Shown: piece after piece, positions 8,594 to 15,741 of the stretch
How positions within the stretch are numbered: the stretch's first letter is position 1
How the letters are laid out: each line of letters starts with the position of its first letter
Source: Candidatus Gastranaerophilales bacterium
GTDB lineage: Bacteria; Cyanobacteriota; Vampirovibrionia; Gastranaerophilales; Gastranaerophilaceae
Length of the DNA: 58,833 nt
NCBI GenBank assembly: GCA_944324285.1
Contig: CALUVR010000013.1
Location: 1 to 58,833, forward strand
Reading direction: 5' to 3'
Translations under genes and position numbers: made by a program
Notes under the pieces: model-generated
Told to the model about the DNA's origin: nothing
The model's input: the letters and a program-made list of their open reading frames with translations, nothing else
Databases searched by the model: none

Positions 8594-9385
8594 ATGAAAT
8601 TTTTAAAAATATTTTTGACAATTTCAATAATTCTTTTGACTGTAGTAATAGGTTTATCTTCTCCTAAGCTGCATAAAACTTTTGTTATAAAAGGTTCTGA
8701 TTTCAGACTAGAAAGATACAGTGAAAAACTTTCTCAAAAAGAGTTAAAACTGCTTTCGCAAAAACCGAAGAGAGTGCCGCGTCCTGTCAAGATTGATCCG
8801 TCAGCATTTTTAACAGACAAAAAGATGCTTGTAAATCAGGCAGGTTTTTCGTCGGAAGAAAAAATAACAGTTAATCCGGTAAACAATTCATCTCAGGAAA
8901 AATATATAGTTAACAAAACGACTCCGCAGGAAACTGTAGTTTCGGAAATTCCAAAGGCAATTCAGGAGCCAATGGAAGAGTTTATTAGCGAAGTGCAAGA
9001 AGAAAAAGCTGCAGATAGAAAGTTGACGCGTCGTGAAGAACTTATTGCGTGGAATAAATGGCGTAGCGATATCATGAACGAGGTTATGATGACGTCTGGA
9101 GTTGACGCTCCGCTTGGGACAGCATTTTATTTTTCATTTAAAGTTGACAAATATACGAATATTTCAAAAATAAAAACATTTTGCACAAATCCGGTTTACA
9201 AAGACGAAAATCAAAAAATTGTTTCAGCAATAAAACGCCTTGGCAAAACAGAACTTTTGGATTTCCCGAAAGGATCAGTCAGAAATAGTACCACAATGCG
9301 CGGATTGTTTCTCATAGGTCTTGAAACAAATCTTGCGGAGCCGGGCGATTATAATGATTTAGAGAGGGTAAATGTTTATGAGTAG
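8594..9385 (+). CDS. Envelope protein with N-terminal anchor and TonB-C-like domain
   Basis: An uncleaved or cleaved hydrophobic N-terminus (residues 3-21) is followed by a Lys/Glu/Pro-rich linker to about residue 150. A C-terminal domain (about 150-250) follows, with the pattern FYFSFKVDKYTNISKIK, then NQKIVSAIKRLGKTELLDFPKG, resembling the TonB C-terminal fold (a strand pair, then a helix with a conserved pre-proline stretch). Such domains usually contact outer-membrane partners. Two more proteins in this window (9581 and 48582) end in similar domains, yet no ExbB, ExbD or receptor gene is present. It starts 2 bp after the FHA-like gene. Confidence 0.65.
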   Translation: MKFLKIFLTISIILLTVVIGLSSPKLHKTFVIKGSDFRLERYSEKLSQKELKLLSQKPKRVPRPVKIDPSAFLTDKKMLVNQAGFSSEEKITVNPVNNSSQEKYIVNKTTPQETVVSEIPKAIQEPMEEFISEVQEEKAADRKLTRREELIAWNKWRSDIMNEVMMTSGVDAPLGTAFYFSFKVDKYTNISKIKTFCTNPVYKDENQKIVSAIKRLGKTELLDFPKGSVRNSTTMRGLFLIGLETNLAEPGDYNDLERVNVYE

Positions 9386-9515
9386 AAATTCTTTAACAAT
9401 TTACGTATGTATAATAATAGCGGCGTTGTGTCTGGTGACCGTTGCCGCGGGTTTTACAAAACCGTCAATAAATAAGACTGTGGTTCTTCAAATCCAAAAG
9501 TTCGTTAAACAGTAA
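9378..9515 (+). CDS. Small single-pass membrane protein (45 residues)
   Basis: A short frame overlapping the end of the preceding gene by 8 bp. The ATG at 9378 lies nine bases after GAGAGGG (9362-9368); an in-frame ATG at 9372 is too close to that site. Residues 7-26 form a hydrophobic helix (TIYVCIIIAALCLVTVAAGF), followed by a basic tail ending in QIQKFVKQ. Overlap, good ribosome-binding site and clear helix support a real gene in the VWA/FHA/TonB-C operon. Function unknown, perhaps a small subunit of that complex. Confidence 0.6.
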   Translation: MSRNSLTIYVCIIIAALCLVTVAAGFTKPSINKTVVLQIQKFVKQ

Positions 9516-9580
9516 TACAAGAAATATAATTCATTTGAAAGAAGGATTACACCAAAATTGGTGGATTATACAATATTTCT

Positions 9581-10189
9581 ATGTTTAAGTGTACAGTTTG
9601 TCAAAAATTGCATAAAACAAAGGTAGATTACTGTGATTGCGGGAACGATGAATTTGTGGCAGTTGGTTCCGTCGCGGGCAGCGGGTTGTCTGTCACCCCT
9701 GAACAGGTGCTGTCGTGGGGGATTTTTGCAGTATGCATAGCGTTATCGGGCTGGATATGGTGTGGAGTTAACCCGCCGCAAAAAAATGTACAACAGAAAC
9801 CTCTTGAACCGAAAGCCACTGCTGTAGTGAGTAATATTCCGTCCATAGATGCTATCTGGGATGATTCTTTGCCTGATAGTGCAGTTGAGGTGCAAAGTCC
9901 TTTATCCGCGTATAAATCAAAGCTTGAAAATTCTCTGTATTCTAATCTTGAAACCCCTGATGTGATAGATGCCGGACGCTGCAGAATAGAATTTAAGGTA
10001 AATAAAAGCGGAAAATTAACGAACCGCCGTTTGATAAAGGAAGAGGGCGGAAATCTTTTTAATAACGAAGTTATAAGAATGATGAAAAATACGGCAAGGG
10101 TAGATGTGCCGCCAAATGGTTATGCCGGTGTAAAATTTACGGCGGATGTATTTACAGAAAACGGGGTTATAAAAGTAAAACTACGATAA
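9581..10189 (+). CDS. Zinc-ribbon, membrane helix and TonB-C-like domain protein
   Basis: The first 25 residues carry CTVC...CDCG, likely a small zinc-binding ribbon on the cytoplasmic side. A hydrophobic helix (about residues 43-62) is followed by a linker and a C-terminal TonB-like domain (about 125-202). The domain has the typical strand CRIEFKVNKSGKLTNRRL, the helix NNEVIRMMKNTARV, then VPPNGYAGVKFTADVF. This is a better match to energy-transducer TonB C-termini than the upstream protein. It is the last gene of the operon and is closed by a clear terminator. It may transmit a signal or force from the cytoplasm to the periplasm; that is inference. Confidence 0.75.
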   Translation: MFKCTVCQKLHKTKVDYCDCGNDEFVAVGSVAGSGLSVTPEQVLSWGIFAVCIALSGWIWCGVNPPQKNVQQKPLEPKATAVVSNIPSIDAIWDDSLPDSAVEVQSPLSAYKSKLENSLYSNLETPDVIDAGRCRIEFKVNKSGKLTNRRLIKEEGGNLFNNEVIRMMKNTARVDVPPNGYAGVKFTADVFTENGVIKVKLR

Positions 10190-10190
10190 A

Positions 10191-10217
10191 AAAGACGGGA
10201 GATAAGACCCGTCTTTT
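10191..10217. terminator. Bidirectional rho-independent terminator
   Basis: AAAGACGGG (10191-10199) pairs with CCCGTCTTT (10208-10216), with T-rich flank on one side and A-rich flank on the other. It serves the TonB-C-like gene on the plus strand and the small minus-strand gene ending at 10224. Confidence 0.85.
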
Positions 10218-10223
10218 AAATAT

Positions 10224-10397
10224 TTATAGTGAGGTTACGTTAAAGTCCCGCTCGGATTTTGCGGCAGAACTTTCAAAAAATACTTTGAAACACTTTTCGA
10301 AAAAGCTTTCCAGACCGTTAATTTCTGCTTTCAAAGCTTTAAAATCTTCTTCTCTTTTACTGTCTATAGACTGTTTTAATTCTTCATATTCGTACAT
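10224..10397 (-). CDS. Small coiled-coil protein (57 residues)
   Basis: Read on the minus strand from an ATG at 10397, with GGAG ten bases upstream, to a TAA at 10224-10226. The product is charged and helical (MYEYEELKQSIDSKREEDF at the start, then KALKAEINGLE with a heptad-like pattern), with a Phe-rich middle. It ends right at the shared terminator, as a real gene would. The overlapping plus-strand frame (10285-10533) has no ribosome-binding site and odd composition. No family recognised. Confidence 0.5.
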   Translation of the reverse strand: MYEYEELKQSIDSKREEDFKALKAEINGLESFFEKCFKVFFESSAAKSERDFNVTSL

Positions 10398-10559
10398 AAC
10401 TTTAATACTCCATATTACCTTCTCATTTTTCTATACGGAATATTTGATTGAAACTTTAGGGGGAAATGGAAAAGAATTTACAAAACTTTACGGCGTTGGA
10501 ATTTTATTCATTCCTTATTTAATGAAGGTGTGACAAAGTGACGGAGGGTTTAATCAAAT

Positions 10560-10757
10560 AAGTTGCCGGGTTGGATTTATTTTCTCAACACGCTCCCGCC
10601 CTGCTCCTGCTATCGTTTCGAAAACAAACCCAACCCCTTCTCTCCTATTCTGCTATCGGATTAACATACGTAAAATTCCCTCTCCCCTTGAGGGAGAGGG
10701 TGGCACGTAGTGCCGGGTGAGGGGTAAACGTTTCTGTAAAAATACGTCATTCCGGAA
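10560..10757. repeat. REP-like intergenic repeat
   Basis: No gene. The core at 10679-10702 is CCCTCTCCCCTTGAGGGAGAGG, an inverted repeat also found at 5456. It is followed by GGCACGTAGTGCCGGGTGAGGGG. Runs of CCCAACCC and CCCGCCC flank it. Confidence 0.6.
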
Positions 10758-10805
10758 GCTTAGAAAAACTGATTTAGGCGTCAGCTGAAATCAGTTTTTT
10801 CAAGC
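10758..10805. repeat. 48-bp inverted-repeat element, copy A
   Basis: GCTTAGAAAAACTGATTT and AAATCAGTTTTTTCAAGC form a near-perfect 18-bp inverted repeat around a 12-base centre. A diverged copy lies at 46681-46727. It is palindromic enough to fold as a hairpin; possibly a small non-autonomous element. Confidence 0.6.
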
Positions 10806-10880
10806 TATGCACAATCGCAGAAGCATGGAATGCCGCGGCAATACAAACCATGGTCGCAGCGCAGGTTGACGTAAGATGCA

Positions 10881-11324
10881 TTAAAAATTAGGCAGATATT
10901 TTTCGTCAACCTGAAACCCTTTTGAGTAATATTCCGAGCGGACGAATTTGCAAATCTCCGGGTTATGCATGTGTTTGCGCCAAATTATTTCAGTAGGATT
11001 ATCTTTTCCATATTTTTCAGGTTTAAGAAGGAGTGCATTATAAAGAGTGTTAACCTGTTCCCTTGAAAAATTACATGTTACGACAAGTTGTCCGTTTGCG
11101 GTTCCTGTGACCTGCTTATAGCCGCAGTAATTTCCGTTCCAGCCTTCAATTTGTTTGAAATCGTGAAAAACTGTTCCGTACATATTGAAGGTGAAGGGTT
11201 CTGAATAAACTTCGCAATTTTTGAATTTTTTTACAAATTTTCCGCTAAAACCGTTTTCCTGTGGTGCAGCAAGACAGCAGGAAGTGTGAAATATTAAAAT
11301 GCAGGATAGAATATATTTTAGCAT
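10881..11324 (-). CDS. Secreted protein of unknown function
   Basis: A 147-residue protein with a classical signal peptide (hydrophobic 5-18, likely cut after CLAA near residue 20). The mature part of about 125 residues is beta-rich, with four cysteines (including NCEVYSEP, GNYCGYKQV and EICKFVRSEYY) that could form disulfides in the periplasm. No catalytic pattern was recognised. Its neighbours on either side are unrelated, and it has no close partner. It lies divergent to the LysM-like gene. Confidence 0.7.
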   Translation of the reverse strand: MLKYILSCILIFHTSCCLAAPQENGFSGKFVKKFKNCEVYSEPFTFNMYGTVFHDFKQIEGWNGNYCGYKQVTGTANGQLVVTCNFSREQVNTLYNALLLKPEKYGKDNPTEIIWRKHMHNPEICKFVRSEYYSKGFQVDEKYLPNF

Positions 11325-11374
11325 AATATTATTATACTTTTTATATTTAATCTGGCAATTCTTTTAATCAATAT

Positions 11375-11391
11375 GTTTTTATATAGATACG
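11375..11391 (+). promoter_or_regulatory. Shared 17-bp AT-rich motif, copy 3
   Basis: GTTTTTATATAGATACG, 24 bases upstream of the LysM-like gene. It has almost the same spacing to the start codon as the copy before the EF-hand gene at 2258. Confidence 0.35.
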
Positions 11392-11415
11392 GGGAAAATT
11401 TTTAAAGGGGATAAA

Positions 11416-12117
11416 ATGGTTGAAAAAGTTTCATCGGAACAGGCTTATATTAATTACGTAATGAAGAAGCTTCCGGATGTCGCACGCGGTGAAGTTCATA
11501 CAATGCAGAGAGGCGACAATTTATGGAATCTTGCCAAGAAGGCTTTGAATAAAAAAGATGCAACAAATCAGGAGATAAGCAATTATATGCTGTTGATAGC
11601 AAAGCTTAATAATCTTGAAACGGTAGAAAAAATGAATAGTCTAAAAATTTCGGATAAAATTTATCTGCCGGAGGTGTCTGCCGCAAAGGCAATTGATAGC
11701 GCTCAGAAACAGTCTGTAGAAAAAGAACGGACAACAGCGGAAATCAGTATCCAAAAATTAAAAGATACCATTCTTAATGATAAAACAGTGTTTACTGAAC
11801 AGGCATATCCGCATTTTTTGAATTTATATCATGTATACCATGAATATAAAGACGAAAAGACAGGTTACCATACGTTTAAAGGTCATGTATTGTCCTTTTC
11901 TCTTGACCGTAACGGTAATCTAAAAGAAGTGTCCTTTGACGATACTGAAAAACGTCTGAATCCTATAAAGCTGGATTATGATATGGATGCAAAGGGAAAT
12001 ATAGTTATTGATAATCTGGGACGTAAAACTCCTGTAGGCAAAATAGACAAAAAAGAACTTGCCGAACTGAAAACTATTTTAGAAAATCAGGCAAAAAATT
12101 CAAAGTTGTCGTATTAG
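11416..12117 (+). CDS. LysM-like domain protein without signal peptide
   Basis: The start at 11416 has AAAGGGG upstream. Residues about 24-90 (HTMQRGDNLWNLAKKALN...ISDKIYLPE) match the LysM fold: a strand with RGDNLW, two helices and a closing strand. LysM usually binds peptidoglycan or chitin-like glycans. The C-terminal half is a beta-rich region with DRNGNLKEVSFDD and DAKGNIVIDN repeats. No signal peptide is present, so either it is exported by another route (the window has flagellar-type export genes) or it acts as a capping or assembly factor inside. 233 residues; unknown role. Confidence 0.75.
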   Translation: MVEKVSSEQAYINYVMKKLPDVARGEVHTMQRGDNLWNLAKKALNKKDATNQEISNYMLLIAKLNNLETVEKMNSLKISDKIYLPEVSAAKAIDSAQKQSVEKERTTAEISIQKLKDTILNDKTVFTEQAYPHFLNLYHVYHEYKDEKTGYHTFKGHVLSFSLDRNGNLKEVSFDDTEKRLNPIKLDYDMDAKGNIVIDNLGRKTPVGKIDKKELAELKTILENQAKNSKLSY

Positions 12118-12184
12118 GGTTAAGCTGCCGCGCAGCACATGAAGGCGGGTTTACTAATCTTCACTCAGCCGGTGCAGGTTTGGA

Positions 12185-12835
12185 TTATTTTGCAAATATA
12201 CTGTTTTTAACTTTTATTTTCAAAATAGGAAAAAGGTCATCTCTGCTTCCGAAGTGTGAATAGATTAGAGTCTGCGGCTTGTCGACTGTGAATAATCCTT
12301 TTATTAATTCAGGTCTGCCGCTGTAATCTTCAAACGAGTATTTGTAAAAATCTCTGTCTGTATCGTTTACAAGAAGATATGTTTGAGATTTTCTCCATGG
12401 TTTTTTGAGAACGATTTTGTTATTTTTAAATTTTGAAATATAAACTATTTTGACATCAGGAAACAGAATTTTTAATTCTTCTGCACTGAGTGATTTATGT
12501 GTAATTTTATTATCTTCAAATCCGAGTTCAAAGAATTTTAAAAGGTGCATATTGTGTCCGATGAGTTTACCGTTGTCAAGAAATTCATAAGTTGTGTTTG
12601 TATCATAGTAATGGCTGTCCGATACGTATTCAGAAAAGCTGCCGCTTCCGATTGTTATTTGTTTTATAAAGTTTATGTTTTCAGGATTAACGTTGCGTTT
12701 CCATTTTGAGGTTGTCGGGTTGTAGTTAACCCTCTGGTTAACGTTTACTGAATTCAGTACGGTTGTTGAATATTCATACGCAAAAGCACTATTTGAAACC
12801 ATTAGTAGCGCAAGTAAAATTATAAAATGTTTCAT
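12185..12835 (-). CDS. Secreted protein of unknown function
   Basis: A 216-residue protein with a clear signal peptide (hydrophobic 4-14, cut likely after AFA near residue 19). It starts at 12835 with AAAAGGAGA right upstream. The mature part is polar and beta-rich, with no cysteines or catalytic pattern I recognise; it contains YSHFGSRDDLFPILKIKVK near the end. It lies 42 bp downstream of the membrane protein at 12878 on the same strand, so the two may be co-transcribed. Confidence 0.7.
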   Translation of the reverse strand: MKHFIILLALLMVSNSAFAYEYSTTVLNSVNVNQRVNYNPTTSKWKRNVNPENINFIKQITIGSGSFSEYVSDSHYYDTNTTYEFLDNGKLIGHNMHLLKFFELGFEDNKITHKSLSAEELKILFPDVKIVYISKFKNNKIVLKKPWRKSQTYLLVNDTDRDFYKYSFEDYSGRPELIKGLFTVDKPQTLIYSHFGSRDDLFPILKIKVKNSIFAK

Positions 12836-12877
12836 ACATTCTCCTTTTGTTTTGCGGCTGGTGTTTGCCGCCGTAGG

Positions 12878-13549
12878 TTATTTTTTTAATTGAAAGTTTT
12901 TATTGTATGCGTAAAGGTAGATAATACCCGTGAGAGATACATAGAACAGAAGTTCGGTTATTTCTTCCATAACCATATTGTGATAAACTTCTTCGCCTAA
13001 AGTTCCGCCAATCATGCCGACAATCATTAAAAGTACGTTCCATACAGGGAATTTAACGTTTTTCACGATGTTCCAGAGTGTAATGAACAATTTATTGAAG
13101 AAGAAGTAGAAAGCAACGTATGCCATATAAAGCCCGTACAGAGGGTGAGCAAGCCAGCCGTATTTAATATCTTTCCAGCCGTAGAAAGTGTTTACTTCAC
13201 CCGGAACAGGGAAGAAAATAGTTCTTCCGCAATTTATTTCTCTCAGGAATAAAATTATTATAACGAGCGCTGCAAAACGGAAAAATTTTACCATAGAGGT
13301 ATGCTGTTTTTTCCCGTCCTCTGTTTCATCGGGCTTGTTGAATTTCGGGTATGCAAGGCAAAATATAAAACCCGCAAGGAGTGCAACAAGCTGGATATTT
13401 TCCAGTAACCCGTTTTCATATCCGTATTTTTGCGGCAGATATAAAATGCAAGGTGCTATGAGTAATGCGTTAATTATTGCAATCCACGTTACGGGATAAA
13501 TTTTAAAATCCAGATGCGCTGATGTAAAATTTTTAATCTTTTCTAACAT
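12878..13549 (-). CDS. Polytopic membrane protein of unknown function
   Basis: 223 residues with about six membrane helices (near 20-38, 52-70, 88-105, 133-153, 165-185 and 195-214). Conserved-looking polar spots are LREINCGR after the third helix and GEEVYHNMVMEEITELLFY before the last. Acidic residues flanking the helices in this way recall small integral-membrane families of unknown function. No transporter signature. Possibly in an operon with the secreted protein downstream. Confidence 0.7.
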   Translation of the reverse strand: MLEKIKNFTSAHLDFKIYPVTWIAIINALLIAPCILYLPQKYGYENGLLENIQLVALLAGFIFCLAYPKFNKPDETEDGKKQHTSMVKFFRFAALVIIILFLREINCGRTIFFPVPGEVNTFYGWKDIKYGWLAHPLYGLYMAYVAFYFFFNKLFITLWNIVKNVKFPVWNVLLMIVGMIGGTLGEEVYHNMVMEEITELLFYVSLTGIIYLYAYNKNFQLKK

Positions 13550-13688
13550 ACTTTCCCCCTGTTTCTTAAATTTTTAATAGAAATATATTACTACAAAAAT
13601 ATATTTTTAGATATAAAATATTGATGGCGGAGAAATTTTGCTTATGGCAATAATTTGATAACATAGAAGCGGTCGGAGTAATTATATT

Positions 13689-14042
13689 ATGGAAGATATT
13701 TTTGAAAGACTTGCAAAATCCGAATTCAGGAGTAAATTTAAACTTTCTAAAAAAGACAAAGCATATATAGAAGAAAAAGGGTTTGATACCATAAGACGCC
13801 ACGCACATGATTTTATTGCCAGAAGGATAGCGCCTGCTTTTATAAAAAATGACGGGAAGCAGACCCCTATGCGAAACCATCCGGTTTTTACAGCCCAGCA
13901 TGCAACTGCCTGCTGCTGCCGCGGGTGTATAAGCAAGTGGCACGGGTTTTCGAAAGGGAGAGAACTTACAGCCGCCGAGCAAAATTATCTGGTTGATATA
14001 ATTATGGAATGGATAAACCGGCAGTTATCTAAACAGGGGTAG
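13689..14042 (+). CDS. DUF4186 family protein
   Basis: A 117-residue cytosolic protein matching the DUF4186 family as I remember it. The signatures are FERLAKSEFRSKFKLS at the start, RIAPAFIKNDGKQTPMRNHP in the middle, and QHATACCCRGCISKWHG with four cysteines and two histidines that could bind metal, then KGRELTAAEQ. The family is widespread and uncharacterised. GGAG lies ten bases upstream of the ATG. It is followed after 2 bp by a SulP transporter, suggesting co-expression. Enzymatic role unknown. Confidence 0.88.
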   Translation: MEDIFERLAKSEFRSKFKLSKKDKAYIEEKGFDTIRRHAHDFIARRIAPAFIKNDGKQTPMRNHPVFTAQHATACCCRGCISKWHGFSKGRELTAAEQNYLVDIIMEWINRQLSKQG

Positions 14043-14044
14043 TA

Positions 14045-15649
14045 TTGCCAAAAATTTTCTGTTCTGGTATAAAAGAACTTATGAAAGCATTTGCGGCAAA
14101 CCTTAAAGGGGATATTTTAGGCGGTATAACCGCCGGTATAATAGCGCTGCCTCTTGCGATTGCACTGGGTGTTGCAAGCGGACTGGGCGCAACAGCAGGT
14201 ATTTATGGCGCCATAATCGTCGGATTTTTTGCCTCGGTATTTGGCGGAACTCCAACACAGATAACGGGACCTACAGGACCTATGGCGGTTGTTGTTGCAT
14301 CTATTGCCGCGCTCCACGGGGATAACCTCCATATCGTTTTTAGTTCAATTTTTCTTGCAGGAATTTTTCAGATACTTTTCGGATTAGCAAAAGTCGGCAA
14401 GTTTGTGAATTTCATTCCGTATCCTGTTATTTCTGGGTTTATGAGCGGTATCGGGGCAATTATTATTCTTCTGCAATTAAATCCTTTACTTGGGATTGAC
14501 TTTAACGGAACTCCGGTTCAAGGGTTTTTACACCTGCTGAAATCCACAGGAGATGTAAATCCGGCAGCGGCGCTTTTAGGGCTGTTTACTTTGTTGATAG
14601 TTTTTTTTACTCCTTCAAAGATTACAAAGACAGTCCCTGCTCCTTTAATTGCTTTAATTTTTGGTACAGCAGCGGCTGTTATTCTTAATCTTGATGTAAA
14701 AACAATCGGAGAAATTCCGACATCTTTTCCTGAATTTATCGCACCGATATTCAGCCTGAAAGATGCTGAAACGATTATGACGCTTGCTCTCACTCTTGCA
14801 GTTCTCGGCTCTATTGATTCTCTTTTAACATCACTTGTTGCGGATTCTCTTACCAAAACAAAACATAATCCTAATAAAGAATTAATCGGGCAAGGTCTGG
14901 GAAACCTTTTTGCGGGATTGTTCGGAGGGGTTGCAAGCGCCGGCGCCACTATGCGTACTGTTGTGAATATTAAATCCGGCGGTACAACAAGGCTTTCCGG
15001 TGTTGTTCATTCACTTTTTCTTATCGGTGTTGTGCTTTTCCTTGCTCCTGTAGCTTCTAAAATTCCCCTCACTGTTCTTGCCGCAATTCTTATAAAAGTC
15101 GGCGTCAGTATAATTGATTATAAATTTATTAAAGTTATAAAGGCTGCCCCTAAGCACGATTTGATTGTTATGTGTCTTGTATTTCTAATTACCGTATTTG
15201 ACGATTTAATACTTGCTGTCGGGATAGGCGTTGTGTTATCTTCAATTCTTTTTGCGGTGAATATCGCAAAACAGTTTGAAGTTAATATGAAAGAAAGCAC
15301 ACTTGATGAAGATATTCAGAATAAAATTATGACAATTCGTATTAACGGGGTTTTCTTTTTCGGGTCTGCATCAAGGCTTATGAGTAATATTGACGAAGTC
15401 ATGGAAACAAGATGTGTGATTATAGATTGCCAAAATATTAAAACAATGGATATTTCGGCGGTATTTGCGCTGGAAGATCTTCTCCTGACTTTGCAGAGCC
15501 GAAAAATTAAACCGATTATAATATTTAATAACAGAGAACTTGCTGCATCCGTTTTGAAGCTAGGGGTCAGAAAACTTATTCAAAGTGAAGCCGTTACCTT
15601 TAATGAGGCTGAGGCACGCGAAAATGCCCTGAATTTAATATCAGCCTGA
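14045..15649 (+). CDS. SulP family inorganic anion transporter with STAS domain
   Basis: Membrane transporter for sulfate, bicarbonate or a similar anion. The SulP core opens with GDILGGITAGIIALPLAIALG and contains TGPTGPMAVVV and GLGNLFAGLFGGV, spread over ten or more helices. A cytoplasmic STAS domain (about residues 415-525) has IIDCQNIKTMDISAVFALEDL. At 534 residues it has a typical length. I keep the TTG at 14045 because AGGGG lies a few bases upstream; an ATG at 14081 is the alternative. It follows the DUF4186 gene by 2 bp. The substrate cannot be told from sequence; bicarbonate or sulfate are both possible. Confidence 0.9.
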   Translation: MPKIFCSGIKELMKAFAANLKGDILGGITAGIIALPLAIALGVASGLGATAGIYGAIIVGFFASVFGGTPTQITGPTGPMAVVVASIAALHGDNLHIVFSSIFLAGIFQILFGLAKVGKFVNFIPYPVISGFMSGIGAIIILLQLNPLLGIDFNGTPVQGFLHLLKSTGDVNPAAALLGLFTLLIVFFTPSKITKTVPAPLIALIFGTAAAVILNLDVKTIGEIPTSFPEFIAPIFSLKDAETIMTLALTLAVLGSIDSLLTSLVADSLTKTKHNPNKELIGQGLGNLFAGLFGGVASAGATMRTVVNIKSGGTTRLSGVVHSLFLIGVVLFLAPVASKIPLTVLAAILIKVGVSIIDYKFIKVIKAAPKHDLIVMCLVFLITVFDDLILAVGIGVVLSSILFAVNIAKQFEVNMKESTLDEDIQNKIMTIRINGVFFFGSASRLMSNIDEVMETRCVIIDCQNIKTMDISAVFALEDLLLTLQSRKIKPIIIFNNRELAASVLKLGVRKLIQSEAVTFNEAEARENALNLISA

Positions 15650-15675
15650 ATGAACTTGTATATAAGTATATGAAA

Positions 15676-15705
15676 TTGACAATTGAATAGCTATTCAATT
15701 ATAAT
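15676..15705 (+). promoter_or_regulatory. Metal-ATPase promoter with ArsR/SmtB-type operator
   Basis: -35 TTGACA (15676-15681) and -10 TATAAT (15700-15705) are 18 bp apart. The perfect 20-bp palindrome AATTGAATAGCTATTCAATT (15681-15700) fills the spacer. Palindromes of the form TGAA...TTCA between promoter boxes are the usual operators of ArsR/SmtB metal sensors. Repressor binding would block polymerase and metal binding would release it. The repressor gene is not in this window. Confidence 0.75.
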
Positions 15706-15741
15706 AAATAGGTGATAGATTATTTAGTGAAAGGCTCATTT

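Noticed and set aside
10285-10533. An 82-residue plus-strand frame
   Set aside because: It is antisense to the better-supported small minus-strand gene at 10224-10397 and has no ribosome-binding site.
13566-13982. A 138-residue minus-strand frame across the DUF4186 gene
   Set aside because: DUF4186 on the plus strand is recognised as a family; the reverse frame is a shadow.
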